NCBI RefSeq assembly: GCF_015291645.1
Contig: NZ_CP030055.1
Location: forward strand, 4,712,001-4,776,000
DNA: 64,000 nt
DNA from: Bradyrhizobium sp. CCBAU 53340
GTDB lineage: Bacteria; Pseudomonadota; Alphaproteobacteria; Rhizobiales; Xanthobacteraceae
Direction of reading: 5' to 3'
Numbering within the stretch: the stretch's first letter is position 1; every line of letters starts with the position of its first letter. The translations under genes and the position numbers were made by a program. The notes below the pieces were generated by a model, which searched no databases, was not told the DNA's origin, and was given only the letters and a program-made list of their open reading frames with translations. Below, piece by piece: positions 56,900 to 64,000 of this stretch.

Positions 56900-57803
56900 T
56901 CACTCCCTCCGAATGGATCGGCTTGTTATTGTTGTGCACGGCCATTGCGACCGGTTTGCGCGAGATGCGATTGTTGAACGCGTCGCCTTCCGCGCCCTCC
57001 ATCAGGCTGCCGAGCGAACGGCCGAGATCGAGCATCAGCGGGGCGACCTCCGCATGCAGACGCTGCTCGTCATACATCGCCGAGAGCAAACCGATCGTGA
57101 CGACCACGAAGGTCTGATACTGCGGCGACCAGATCGGCACCGCCAGGCCATTGATGTGCGGGCTCCACAGGCCGCAAGCCGTGACATAGCCGCGCTCGCG
57201 CAGCGACTGCCTGTTGGCCTCGATGCGCGGCCGCAGGATCTTTGCAGCCTCTGGCGCTTCACGCTCCATGTCGTTGATGAAGGCATCGCCGACCGCGGGC
57301 GCCAGCGCCGCGGTGTAGGCCGCGCCCGCCGCGGTCGAGGCCATCGAGATGCGACTTCCGGTGCCCTCGTGCAGACCGAGCGCCGAAGGCGAGCGCGCGA
57401 ACTGAAGATAGACCAGATGGAAACGGTCGGGCACAACGAAGCCGACAGTGCCCGGGAGCTGCTCGGCGACTTCCTGAAGCCGCTGGCGGATCATGCTGCG
57501 CAGCTGCGCGCCCTTCATCATCGATGCGCTCATCGCCACCGCGCTCGGGCCGATGCGATATTTCTGATCGCGCGGCAGATAGACCAGCTGGCCCATGCGC
57601 GTCAGCGTGTGCGTGAGCCGCGACACTGTCGAACGCGGCAGGCCGCAGCGATTTGAAATCTCGAGATTGCCGAGCCTCGCCTCGTGGCCCTCGAAGCATC
57701 GCAACACGTCGAACGCGCGCGACACCACCTGGATGACATCTCCCTCACCGGCATCGCCAGCGAGCGCACCTTGCCTGCTTAACCGCTCCGAACGTCGTCC
57801 CAT
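56829..57803 (-). CDS. IclR-family transcriptional regulator
   Basis: A 324-residue regulator. The winged HTH is DVIQVVSRAFDVLRCFEG, LGNLEISNRCGLPRSTVSRLTHTLTRMGQLVYL (two helices plus wing), and the C-terminal effector domain is SMIRQRLQEVAEQLPGTVGFVV to the end. Its last 24 codons overlap the start of the carboxyltransferase gene. Two IclR-type boxes (57819-57833, 57839-57853) lie in its upstream region, which also serves the divergent biotin-carrier gene, so it probably regulates all three genes. Confidence 0.9.
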   Translation of the reverse strand: MGRRSERLSRQGALAGDAGEGDVIQVVSRAFDVLRCFEGHEARLGNLEISNRCGLPRSTVSRLTHTLTRMGQLVYLPRDQKYRIGPSAVAMSASMMKGAQLRSMIRQRLQEVAEQLPGTVGFVVPDRFHLVYLQFARSPSALGLHEGTGSRISMASTAAGAAYTAALAPAVGDAFINDMEREAPEAAKILRPRIEANRQSLRERGYVTACGLWSPHINGLAVPIWSPQYQTFVVVTIGLLSAMYDEQRLHAEVAPLMLDLGRSLGSLMEGAEGDAFNNRISRKPVAMAVHNNNKPIHSEGVNELEAGTRRARPARSLRAGDGRR

Positions 57804-57818
57804 GATCCCTACCGTTTG

Positions 57819-57833
57819 TTCCGCTCTGCGGAA
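57819..57833. promoter_or_regulatory. IclR-type box 1, TTCCGCTCTGCGGAA
   Basis: A perfect 15-bp inverted repeat (TTCCGC-TCT-GCGGAA) 16 bp upstream of the IclR ATG. It is the stronger of a pair whose centres are 20 bp (two turns) apart. Confidence 0.8.
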
Positions 57834-57838
57834 TTAAA

Positions 57839-57853
57839 TTCCACTTTGTGAAC
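57839..57853. promoter_or_regulatory. IclR-type box 2, TTCCACTTTGTGAAC
   Basis: An imperfect copy of box 1 with the same 15-bp layout, 5 bp further on. The 20-bp centre spacing favours cooperative binding of a dimer of dimers, usual for IclR proteins. Confidence 0.65.
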
Positions 57854-57898
57854 GACGCTACCTCAGGCATTTTGCGACGACAACAAAAAGGCGATGGC

Positions 57899-58120
57899 AT
57901 GCCAGAAATTAAGATCGTGACGGAGGTCGCGGGCCGCATCTGCGCAACACCCGTGCAAGTTGGAGGAACCGTCACCGATGGCGACGACGTTGTGGTCGTC
58001 GAAGCCATGAAGATGGAGATACCGGTAGCCTCGCCTGCATCAGGCACGCTGAAATCACTGCTCGTGAAGATCGATGACCTCGTCACCGAAGGCCAGGCGA
58101 TCGCCGTTGTCGCGAGCTGA
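57899..58120 (+). CDS. Stand-alone biotin carboxyl carrier protein (biotinyl/lipoyl domain)
   Basis: A 73-residue single biotinyl domain with the biotin-accepting VEAMKME motif and the flanking turns GTVTDGDDVV and GTLKSLLVKIDDLVTEGQAIAVV. I start at ATG 57899, where the domain begins; an earlier GTG (57848) would fall inside an IclR-type box. It should carry carboxybiotin to the carboxyltransferase encoded at 55340. The missing biotin carboxylase subunit would have to be encoded elsewhere. Confidence 0.92.
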   Translation: MPEIKIVTEVAGRICATPVQVGGTVTDGDDVVVVEAMKMEIPVASPASGTLKSLLVKIDDLVTEGQAIAVVAS

Positions 58121-58271
58121 GCACGCGGCATCAGAGGTTTCTCATCCGCGACATCGTGAACCATCAACATGCGTTGGCGCGTCGCGTCTTGCGTTCGGAC
58201 GCCGCGCCAGGCGCGTCCTCGCGCGCACCTGACGGGTTGCGCATATGCTGATTGCGTTGCACAAGAGAGCG

Positions 58272-60119
58272 ATGATAGCGCAACCGTCGCATGCCTCCGC
58301 CTGGACCCGCTCGAAGCCGCCGCTGCTGCGGTTTCTCGACACATGCCTCAATGAATTCTCCGCGGAGACCTCCGGCCATGTTGCGGACTATATTCCCGAA
58401 CTGAGCAAAGCCGACCCTGCCTATTTTGGCATCAGCCTCGCGACGCTCGACGGCCACGTCTATGAGGTCGGCGACTCAAGGGTGCCTTTCACCATCCAGT
58501 CGATGTCAAAGCCGTTCGTGTTCGCGCTGGCGCTGGATCTGCTCGGCGCTGGCAAGGTCGAGGGTGCGATCGGTGTCGAACCCTCTGGCGATCCCTTCAA
58601 CTCGATCCGGCTCAATGCGGAGAACCATCCGTTCAATCCGATGGTGAATGCAGGCGCGATCGCCTGCACAGGGTTGATCTTCGACAGCAAGGGACCTGAG
58701 GCTTTCGAGCAGATCCGGCTTGCGCTCAGCCGTTTTGCCGGACGCGACCTCGCCGTCGACGAAGCCGTCTACACCTCCGAAAGCCAGACCGGCGACCGCA
58801 ACCGCGCCATCGGCTATCTGCTCAAGACCAATGCGGTGATCTCGGACAATGTCGCAGGCGTCCTCGACGTTTATTTCCGGCAATGCGCGGTGCTGGTCAC
58901 CGCGCGCGACATCGCGGTGATGGCGGCCACGCTTGCAAACCGCGGCGTCAATCCGGTGACCGGCGAACAGGTGCTGACGCCGTACGCAATCTCGCGCACG
59001 CTATCGGTGATGACGTCGTCGGGCATGTACGATTATGCCGGCGAATGGATCTATCGTATCGGTATCCCCGCCAAAAGCGGGGTCGGCGGCGGCATTTTGG
59101 CCGCCCTTCCCGCCCGTCTCGGGCTTGGCAGCTATTCGCCGAAACTCGATAAGCACGGCAACAGCGTGCGCGGGATCAGGGTCTGCGAGGCGCTGTCCTC
59201 GCACTACGATTTGCACATGCTCAACCGCAGCGACGACGCGCGTAACGCGGTCATCGCCGACTACGACATCGGCAAGAGCCCGTCACGCCGCGTCCGCCGC
59301 CAGCAGGAGCGCGACATCCTCGCCGCGCACGACGAGGCGGTAAGGATCATCGAGCTGGTGGGCGTGCTGTCGCTGTCGGCCGTCGACTATGTGACGCGCA
59401 GGCTCGCGGGGCAAACGCGGCCGCAAATCGTCGTGTTCGACCTGCACCGCGTCACCTCCACCACGCGCGCCGGCGCACGGCTGATCGCCGAAGCCTTCGA
59501 GGAGCTCGCTGCGCTCAACGTCACCGTGGTTCTGTCAGGCGTCAGGCGCGCCTCGAAGGAATGGGACAGCTTGCGCGAATGGACGGCCGAACTGAAGAAC
59601 GTCCGCGACTTCTATCTGCTCGACACCGCGATCGAATGGGCGGAAGACCAGATCGTCTACCGCTATGGCGGCTCGATCGACTTTCACGAGACCACCGAGC
59701 TGTCCGAGCAGCCGCTGCTCGACGGACTCAGCGCCGACGAGCTGACGGATCTGGCCTCGCTCTGCATTGTCAGGACGTATCAGTCCGGCGCAAAGATCGT
59801 CACCACAGGCGATCCGGCGGACGCTTTGTTCTTCCTGCGCAGCGGCGCGGTGCATGTGACCCTGCCCGATGGCGTCAGGCTGGCCACGCTGACCGCCGGC
59901 ATGGCCTTTGGCGAGATGGCGCTGATCGAGACCACCCGCACCGCCGACGTGTTCGCGGACATGGCGGCGACGGCGTTCGAGGTGCCGCTGAAGGATTTCG
60001 AACGCTTCCGCCGGCAACACCCGCGGGCGAGCGAGCGCATCATGCGCAATCTGGCTCAGCTGTTGGCCGATCGCCTGATCGTCGCCAACACCAAGGTCGA
60101 TATCCTGACGTCGACCTGA
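58272..60119 (+). CDS. glsA: Glutaminase A fused to STAS and cyclic-nucleotide-binding domains
   Basis: A 615-residue protein (alternative start ATG 58245, +9 residues). Residues about 15-310 are a serine-dependent glutaminase with QSMSKPF (nucleophile Ser-x-x-Lys), VEPSGDPFNS, NHPFNPMVNAGAI, ESQTGDRNRAI and TSSGMYDYAGEW. Residues about 345-450 form a STAS domain (IVVFDLHRVTSTTRAGARLIAEA). Residues about 480-600 form a cNMP-binding domain with the signature FGEMALIETTRTADVFA. The enzyme hydrolyses glutamine to glutamate; the two extra domains suggest control by a cyclic nucleotide and by partner proteins. Confidence 0.95.
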   Translation: MIAQPSHASAWTRSKPPLLRFLDTCLNEFSAETSGHVADYIPELSKADPAYFGISLATLDGHVYEVGDSRVPFTIQSMSKPFVFALALDLLGAGKVEGAIGVEPSGDPFNSIRLNAENHPFNPMVNAGAIACTGLIFDSKGPEAFEQIRLALSRFAGRDLAVDEAVYTSESQTGDRNRAIGYLLKTNAVISDNVAGVLDVYFRQCAVLVTARDIAVMAATLANRGVNPVTGEQVLTPYAISRTLSVMTSSGMYDYAGEWIYRIGIPAKSGVGGGILAALPARLGLGSYSPKLDKHGNSVRGIRVCEALSSHYDLHMLNRSDDARNAVIADYDIGKSPSRRVRRQQERDILAAHDEAVRIIELVGVLSLSAVDYVTRRLAGQTRPQIVVFDLHRVTSTTRAGARLIAEAFEELAALNVTVVLSGVRRASKEWDSLREWTAELKNVRDFYLLDTAIEWAEDQIVYRYGGSIDFHETTELSEQPLLDGLSADELTDLASLCIVRTYQSGAKIVTTGDPADALFFLRSGAVHVTLPDGVRLATLTAGMAFGEMALIETTRTADVFADMAATAFEVPLKDFERFRRQHPRASERIMRNLAQLLADRLIVANTKVDILTST

Positions 60120-60126
60120 GCTGCGC

Positions 60127-60429
60127 TTACCGGCTTGCCGCCTCGCTGATCCGACGCTTGATCTTGGCGGCGCTGGCCTTGAGCAATTCGGATGGCTGTT
60201 GACCGGTGGCCGCGCACAGGCAGGCCCAATAGTAGATGACGTCGCCGAGCTCTTCGACCAGACCCGCCTTGTCGAGCCAGTCGTCGCGGAGCAGCTTCTT
60301 GATGTGCTCGGCAACCTCGCCCGCTTCGCCGGCAAGGCCGAGCCCGAGATAGGACAGCCGCTCGTTGGAGGGATGTTCGTCGACTTTCGCAACGCTGGCG
60401 GCCCAGGCCGCATATTCATCGATCGTCAT
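60127..60429 (-). CDS. MazG-like nucleotide pyrophosphohydrolase
   Basis: A 100-residue protein of the MazG-like (all-alpha NTP pyrophosphatase) superfamily. The metal-binding motif is split as GEAGEVAEHIKK and EELGDVIYY (ExxE...ExxD). Start at ATG 60429, 6 nt after GAGGG. Members hydrolyse NTPs or dNTPs to monophosphates. It is convergent with the glutaminase gene (7 bp between stops). Confidence 0.9.
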   Translation of the reverse strand: MTIDEYAAWAASVAKVDEHPSNERLSYLGLGLAGEAGEVAEHIKKLLRDDWLDKAGLVEELGDVIYYWACLCAATGQQPSELLKASAAKIKRRISEAASR

Positions 60430-60455
60430 GACCATCCCTCGCTGACCGAGCCTGA

Positions 60456-60983
60456 TCAGCCCACCACTTCGGTGACGGGCTGGAGGTCGATCTCGAATGT
60501 CTCCAAGAACTTTGACGTCATGATGTAGAAGCCGACCGAGAGCTGCAGCTCGACGAGTGCGGCAGGCGCCAGCTTCGCGGCGATGGCCTTGAAGGTTGCA
60601 TCCGTCGGCTTCTTCAGCTTCACGATCTCGTCGGTGAAGGCCAGCGCGGCCCGCTGGGTCTCGTCGAAACAGGTCGCCGCCTGCCAGTTCTCCAGCGCCT
60701 CGTTCTGCGCGTCGGTGACGCCGACATTCTTGCCGATGCGCTTGTGCGCGATGATCTCATATGGCGCCTCGCACAGAATGCCGGTGCGCGTGATCGCGAG
60801 CTCGCGCACGACCGGATCGAGCTCGCCCTTGTGCCTGATAGCGCCACCGAGCCGGCAGTACTGCTCAAAATAGCTCGGCGAGTGCGCCATCATGCGGAAG
60901 ATGTTGGCGTTTCGGTTCTTGTCGAGGATTTCGCGGGTGCGGTCGGACGCCTTGGACGGATCGCTGTAGTCGATACGGGCCAT
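60456..60983 (-). CDS. Carboxymuconolactone-decarboxylase (CMD/AhpD-fold) family protein
   Basis: A 175-residue helical protein from ATG 60983 (MARIDYSDPSKAS). The CMD core is VRELAITRTGILCEAPYEIIAHKRIGKNVG, shown over two helices. The AhpD CxxC redox pair is missing: a single Cys precedes the conserved Glu/His, so a peroxidase role is unlikely. Gene order gives no substrate. It is 26 bp upstream of the MazG-like gene on the same strand. Confidence 0.87.
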   Translation of the reverse strand: MARIDYSDPSKASDRTREILDKNRNANIFRMMAHSPSYFEQYCRLGGAIRHKGELDPVVRELAITRTGILCEAPYEIIAHKRIGKNVGVTDAQNEALENWQAATCFDETQRAALAFTDEIVKLKKPTDATFKAIAAKLAPAALVELQLSVGFYIMTSKFLETFEIDLQPVTEVVG

Positions 60984-61255
60984 GATTTGCCTTGAGTTTT
61001 TCCTGAAGCTTTTGATGCTTATTGTCGTTGTCGCGCTAAGTTCCCTCAAACTCTAATTGCGGGCGGACGCAGGAGCAACATCATCGAGTCAAATTGCCGC
61101 CGCATTGCTGATCGACCTTGGCGCAGTCGATATTCGCCGCGTGGGGACACATGGCGGTGAATACTCGAAGTGGGGTGTTCCGAGTAAAAACAATTGGCCG
61201 TCTGCGCGCTTACCACGCAACGATGAGTCACGCCCAAGTCTAGGGAGAAAACGGC

Positions 61256-61357
61256 ATGAAGGAAGCCACCAAGGGGGCGGCCTCGGGAGCGCTCGCGCAT
61301 ATGCTGGCGGTGACGGCGATGCTCGTCATCGCCAGCATCTTGTTCTACGGGCGTTGA
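61256..61357 (+). CDS. 33-residue small membrane protein
   Basis: An ORF of 33 codons (MKEATKGAASGALAHMLAVT, then AMLVIASILFYGR) with a good ribosome-binding site GGGAGA 8 nt before the ATG. Residues about 14-31 form one hydrophobic helix, and the N-terminus is basic. A short single-pass membrane protein is likely; no family is recognised. It is convergent with the DUF35 gene, with two palindromic repeats between. Confidence 0.6.
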   Translation: MKEATKGAASGALAHMLAVTAMLVIASILFYGR

Positions 61358-61375
61358 GTTAGGGCTTCACAGTTT

Positions 61376-61459
61376 TCGTCGTTCCGGGGTGGCCCTCGCA
61401 CAGGCCAGGCCCAGAATACCCGTTCCAGGCTCGGTCCTTTGACCGCCCCCGAATGACGA
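61376..61459. repeat. Palindromic repeat, family B, diverged copy 3
   Basis: An 84-bp element with TTCGTCGTTCCGGGG at one end and CCCCCGAATGACGAA at the other, related to copies 1 and 2 but with a diverged centre. Confidence 0.7.
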
Positions 61460-61479
61460 AATCCCTCTCTATGGCTGCC

Positions 61480-61566
61480 GTAGCCCGGATGAAGCGCAGC
61501 GCAATCCGGGAAAATCCATCCGCAAGGTAAGAATCCCCGGATTTCGCTGCGCTCCATCCGGGCTAC
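61480..61566. repeat. Palindromic repeat, family F
   Basis: An 87-bp element with perfect 12-bp arms GTAGCCCGGATG and CATCCGGGCTAC and inner GCGCAGCG/CGCTGCGC pairing. It ends 10 bp from the DUF35 stop, so it could terminate that operon. Confidence 0.85.
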
Positions 61567-61575
61567 AAGCAACCG

Positions 61576-61935
61576 CTATTTTCCTTTGGCAAAGAACGGC
61601 ACGAGCTTCCCGGCAAACGGCCTGAAGCTCGCCGTGACGGCATCCCCGATGGCCAGATCATTCTCGCCGTGCGCCATCATGCGAAAGCCCTCGGCGCAAT
61701 CCACCAGCAGGATGTTGTAGGGCACGTGGGCGCGCGTCTCGGGCGTGGCGGCGCGGCAGACCAGCGAGGTCGCATAAACCCTGCCCTTGCCGCTGGCATA
61801 CGCCTCGCGCGGATCGGCGGCCCCGCAAGCCGCACAGAACGCGCGGTGGAAATACTGCACGTGGCCGCATGAAGCGCAGGTCTGGTACATGATCGCTTGC
61901 TCGCCTTTGGTCCAGTCCGCTAGACGCCCGCTCAT
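61576..61935 (-). CDS. DUF35 OB-fold / zinc-ribbon protein
   Basis: A 119-residue protein. A rubredoxin-like zinc ribbon (QTCASCGHVQYFHRAFCAACG, two CxxC pairs split by 13 residues) is followed by an OB fold (ASGKGRVYATSLVCRAATPETRAHVPYNILLVD shown in two strands). DUF35 proteins bind CoA esters and partner with thiolase-like enzymes. Its ATG overlaps the thiolase stop by 4 nt (ATGA), strong evidence that the two form a complex. It is the last gene of the operon; a palindromic repeat follows. Confidence 0.92.
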   Translation of the reverse strand: MSGRLADWTKGEQAIMYQTCASCGHVQYFHRAFCAACGAADPREAYASGKGRVYATSLVCRAATPETRAHVPYNILLVDCAEGFRMMAHGENDLAIGDAVTASFRPFAGKLVPFFAKGK

Positions 61936-63068
61936 CGCACCCGCTCCAGAAACATGCTGACATGGGACGACAGTACGCCACCGTCGCCATGCAGGAGCGC
62001 GATGGATGCATCGCGCACCTGGCGGCCAGCCGCCCGCCCCGTCATCTGCAAATGCGCCTCGACCAGATGCGCCATGGCGCCGCCGACGCCGCAATGGCCG
62101 TAGCTGAGTAGGCCACCGTGGGTGTTCAGCGGCATCGCGCCATCGCGTCCGAAATGGCCACCGCGCACGCGCGCGGCCGCCTCGCCGCGGCCGGCAAGGC
62201 CGAGGTCTTCCAGCAGCATGGCCAGAGTGATGGTAAAACTGTCGTAGATCGCGGCGTAGCGCACGTCTGAGATCGCAAGCCCCGTGGCCTCCTTGGCACG
62301 CGCGATGGAGATCTCGGCACCCAGCTCGCTGAGGCCAGGCGCTGCCGTGACGTGTTGATGCGTATGCGCCTGGGCGCAGCCGCGAATGCGCACGCCGGCC
62401 TCGCCGGTCCGCTCGCGGCTGATAACGAAGGCCGCCCCGCCATCGGACACCGGGCAGCAATCCAGCAGCTTGAGCGGCATCGCCACCGGCTTCGAAGCCA
62501 TGACATCGGTAACCGTGATCGGATCGTGGAATTGCGCGCCGGGATGCGTACAGGCATGCGCGCGCATCAGCACGGCGAATTCGGCGAGGTCTTCTTCGGT
62601 CACACCGTATTCGTGCATATAGCGGGAGGCAACGAGGCCGTAATAGGCAGGAATGGTGGGGCCCAGCGGCACCTCGTAATCGGGGTGTCCGACCTGCGCC
62701 AGCGCCTGGATCGAGGCATCACGGCTCTGCCCGGTCAGACGATTCTCGCCGGCAACGACGATCACGTTGCGGCAGACGCCGGCGTCAACGAGTTGGTGCG
62801 CAAGCATCGTCATCGCGAGGCCCGTCGCGCCACCGACCTGGACGGCGTGCGCGTAAGACGGACGGATACCAAAATGCTCTGCGAACACTGTCGCCAACAT
62901 GATGTGCGGCGAGACTGTCGAGTAACCGCAGAGGATGCCGTCGATCTCGGCGCGCTTGAGGCCCGCATCGTCGAGCGCGAGTTGGGCTGCCTTGCTCATC
63001 AGGTCGAGCGAGGATGAGCCTTCGTGCTTGCCGAAAGGCGTGAGGCCGACACCGGTGATGAAGCTCAT
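61932..63068 (-). CDS. Thiolase-like protein (SCP2/Ltp2 type), lacking the nucleophile Cys
   Basis: A 378-residue thiolase-fold protein. The loop where thiolases carry the nucleophile reads HAVQVGGATGLAM, so the Cys is replaced by Gly. The C-terminal active-site region is present as NTHGGLLSYGHCGVGGAMAHLVEA and the central DSFTITLAMLLEDLGL segment is typical of the SCP2/Ltp2 branch. Ltp2-type proteins with a DUF35 partner are retro-aldolases that cleave side-chain 3-hydroxyacyl-CoA. That function, rather than thiolysis, is inferred here. It begins 8 bp after the CoA-transferase stop. Confidence 0.88.
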   Translation of the reverse strand: MSFITGVGLTPFGKHEGSSSLDLMSKAAQLALDDAGLKRAEIDGILCGYSTVSPHIMLATVFAEHFGIRPSYAHAVQVGGATGLAMTMLAHQLVDAGVCRNVIVVAGENRLTGQSRDASIQALAQVGHPDYEVPLGPTIPAYYGLVASRYMHEYGVTEEDLAEFAVLMRAHACTHPGAQFHDPITVTDVMASKPVAMPLKLLDCCPVSDGGAAFVISRERTGEAGVRIRGCAQAHTHQHVTAAPGLSELGAEISIARAKEATGLAISDVRYAAIYDSFTITLAMLLEDLGLAGRGEAAARVRGGHFGRDGAMPLNTHGGLLSYGHCGVGGAMAHLVEAHLQMTGRAAGRQVRDASIALLHGDGGVLSSHVSMFLERVR

Positions 63069-63076
63069 GATGCCCC

Positions 63077-64000
63077 CTACTCCGGCGCCGCGCGCGTGAC
63101 GCCGTCACGGACCATGGCGGCGATCTCGTCGGCGGAATAGCCGACCTCGCGCAAGATCTCCGCGCCGTGCTCGTTGAGCCGCGGCGCGAGGCGCACCGGT
63201 TCGGCCTCGGTCTCCGACCACGTCGCCGTCACCTTCATGCTTCGGATCGGACCTTCGGTCGGGTGGTTCACGACCGGGAAGAAGCCGGTCGCCTCGAGAT
63301 GCTCGTCGTGCAGGATCGAGGCGAGGTCGTGCATCGGCATCACGGGGACGTCGGCTTTCGTGAGCAAATCGATCCACTCGGCAGTGGTACGCGTCTCGAA
63401 GATGCGCGCAAGCTCGGCATAGACGACATCGATATTGGCAGCACGGCCGGCGAAGGTTGCAAACTTCGGATCGGCCCGCAAATCGTCGCGGCTAATTGCC
63501 TTGAAGAAATTCTCCCACTGCTTGTCGTTGTAGACGATGACGCTGAGATAGCCGTCCGAGGTCTTGTACGGCCTGCGGTCACGCGAGAGGTGGCGGGCAT
63601 AGCCGCCCTTGTCGAGCGGCGGCTCATAGGTGAGCCCACCCATGTGGTCGCCCATGACGAAGCCGGCCATGGTCTCGAACATCGGGATGTCGACACGCTG
63701 GCCGCGGCCTGTGCGGTCACGGTGCACCAGGCTGGCGCAGATCGCGCCGACGGCGGTGAGGCCGACAATGCGGTCGACCAGCGCGTTTGGGACATAGCGT
63801 GGCACGCCATCGCCGGTCTGCGCCATCAAGGCGGGCAGCGCGGTCGCGCCCTGGATCAGATCGTCATAAGCAGGCTTTGCCGCATAAGGCCCGTCCTGAC
63901 CGAAGCCGAACACGCCGGCATAGACGAGACGCGGGTTGATCTCGGAGACGACATCGTAGCCGAGCTGAAGCCGCGCCATTGCCTGCGGGCGGACGTTGTA
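63077..64000 (-). CDS. CaiB/BaiF CoA-transferase (partial; N-terminus beyond the window)
   Basis: The last 307 or so residues of a formyl-CoA-transferase-family III enzyme, which moves CoA between carboxylic acids. Visible signatures are LVYAGVFGFGQDGPYAAKPAYDD, IQGATALPALMAQTG and GRGQRVDIPMFETMAGFVMGDH. Codons at the window edge continue the frame upstream (YNVRPQAMARLQ), so the gene begins outside. It is the first visible gene of an operon with the thiolase-like and DUF35 genes, 8 bp before the next. Confidence 0.93.
   Translation of the reverse strand, partial: YNVRPQAMARLQLGYDVVSEINPRLVYAGVFGFGQDGPYAAKPAYDDLIQGATALPALMAQTGDGVPRYVPNALVDRIVGLTAVGAICASLVHRDRTGRGQRVDIPMFETMAGFVMGDHMGGLTYEPPLDKGGYARHLSRDRRPYKTSDGYLSVIVYNDKQWENFFKAISRDDLRADPKFATFAGRAANIDVVYAELARIFETRTTAEWIDLLTKADVPVMPMHDLASILHDEHLEATGFFPVVNHPTEGPIRSMKVTATWSETEAEPVRLAPRLNEHGAEILREVGYSADEIAAMVRDGVTRAAPE

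Overview
The window is chromosomal DNA of a GC-rich alphaproteobacterium, most likely Bradyrhizobium or a close relative. The reasons are very high third-position GC, a housekeeping core of guaB, an RsmB-type rRNA methyltransferase, a MAPEG protein and guaA, many one-gene catabolic regulators, a large acyl-CoA repertoire, and several families of long palindromic intergenic repeats of the kind common in Bradyrhizobium. The genus is inferred from gene content and style; no alignment was run. I see no rRNA, tRNA, CRISPR array, prophage or plasmid functions.

Layout. 1-8500: small accessory genes and regulators (MarR-GNAT fusion, SnoaL-like protein, MFS, TetR, DUF2141 protein, a frameshifted membrane gene, a peptide-deformylase-like protein lacking metal ligands, AraC/GyrI regulator, serine hydrolase, VOC protein). 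8500-16800: a two-gene nucleotidyltransferase/SWIM operon, guaA, small fold proteins, a cold-shock gene with a long leader, an RsmB-type methyltransferase, MAPEG, and a Nudix/winged-helix protein that looks like an NrtR-type repressor. 16800-22650: radical SAM protein, membrane protein, metallophosphoesterase, then a ridA/deacylase/lacI operon with a perfect 18-bp palindrome in front. 22800-29200: CurA-type oxidoreductase, guaB, DHA2 MFS, rlmE and ppx. 29400-37640: orphan molybdenum hydroxylase subunit, hotdog dehydratase, YaiI, ABC-F, DSD1-type PLP enzyme, and one complete IS3-family element with a 4-bp target duplication. 37640-47970: a long minus-strand acyl-CoA cluster holding a valine-degradation operon (mmsA, isobutyryl-CoA dehydrogenase, HIBYL-CoA hydrolase, mmsB), an acyl-CoA synthetase, MaoC dehydratase, SDR and flavoprotein, with a divergent LysR gene. 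48070-54650: TetR, thioesterase, enoyl-CoA hydratase, thiolase, MFS, FAD-linked dehydrogenase. 55340-58120: carboxyltransferase, IclR regulator and biotin carrier. 58270-61360: glutaminase-STAS-cNMP fusion, MazG-like, CMD-family and a 33-residue membrane peptide. 61576-64000: DUF35/thiolase-like/CoA-transferase operon, cut by the window end.

How the genes work together. Most of the right half processes branched-chain and other acyl-CoAs. The mmsA-acd-hibch-mmsB block takes isobutyryl-CoA towards propionyl-CoA, and its neighbours supply activation, hydration, dehydrogenation and thiolysis. Local regulators sit beside symmetric sites that are plausible operators: MarR, TetR, NrtR-like, LacI, LysR and IclR.

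The most unusual items are the metal-ligand-deficient deformylase, the SWIM/nucleotidyltransferase pair, the NrtR-like protein with a broken Nudix box and its inverted repeat, the LacI-controlled RidA/deacylase operon, a 25-bp motif shared by three acyl-CoA promoters, tandem IclR boxes 20 bp apart, the Cys-less thiolase/DUF35 pair, and thirteen palindromic repeats in seven families. I did not find an obviously new multi-gene defence or biosynthetic system.
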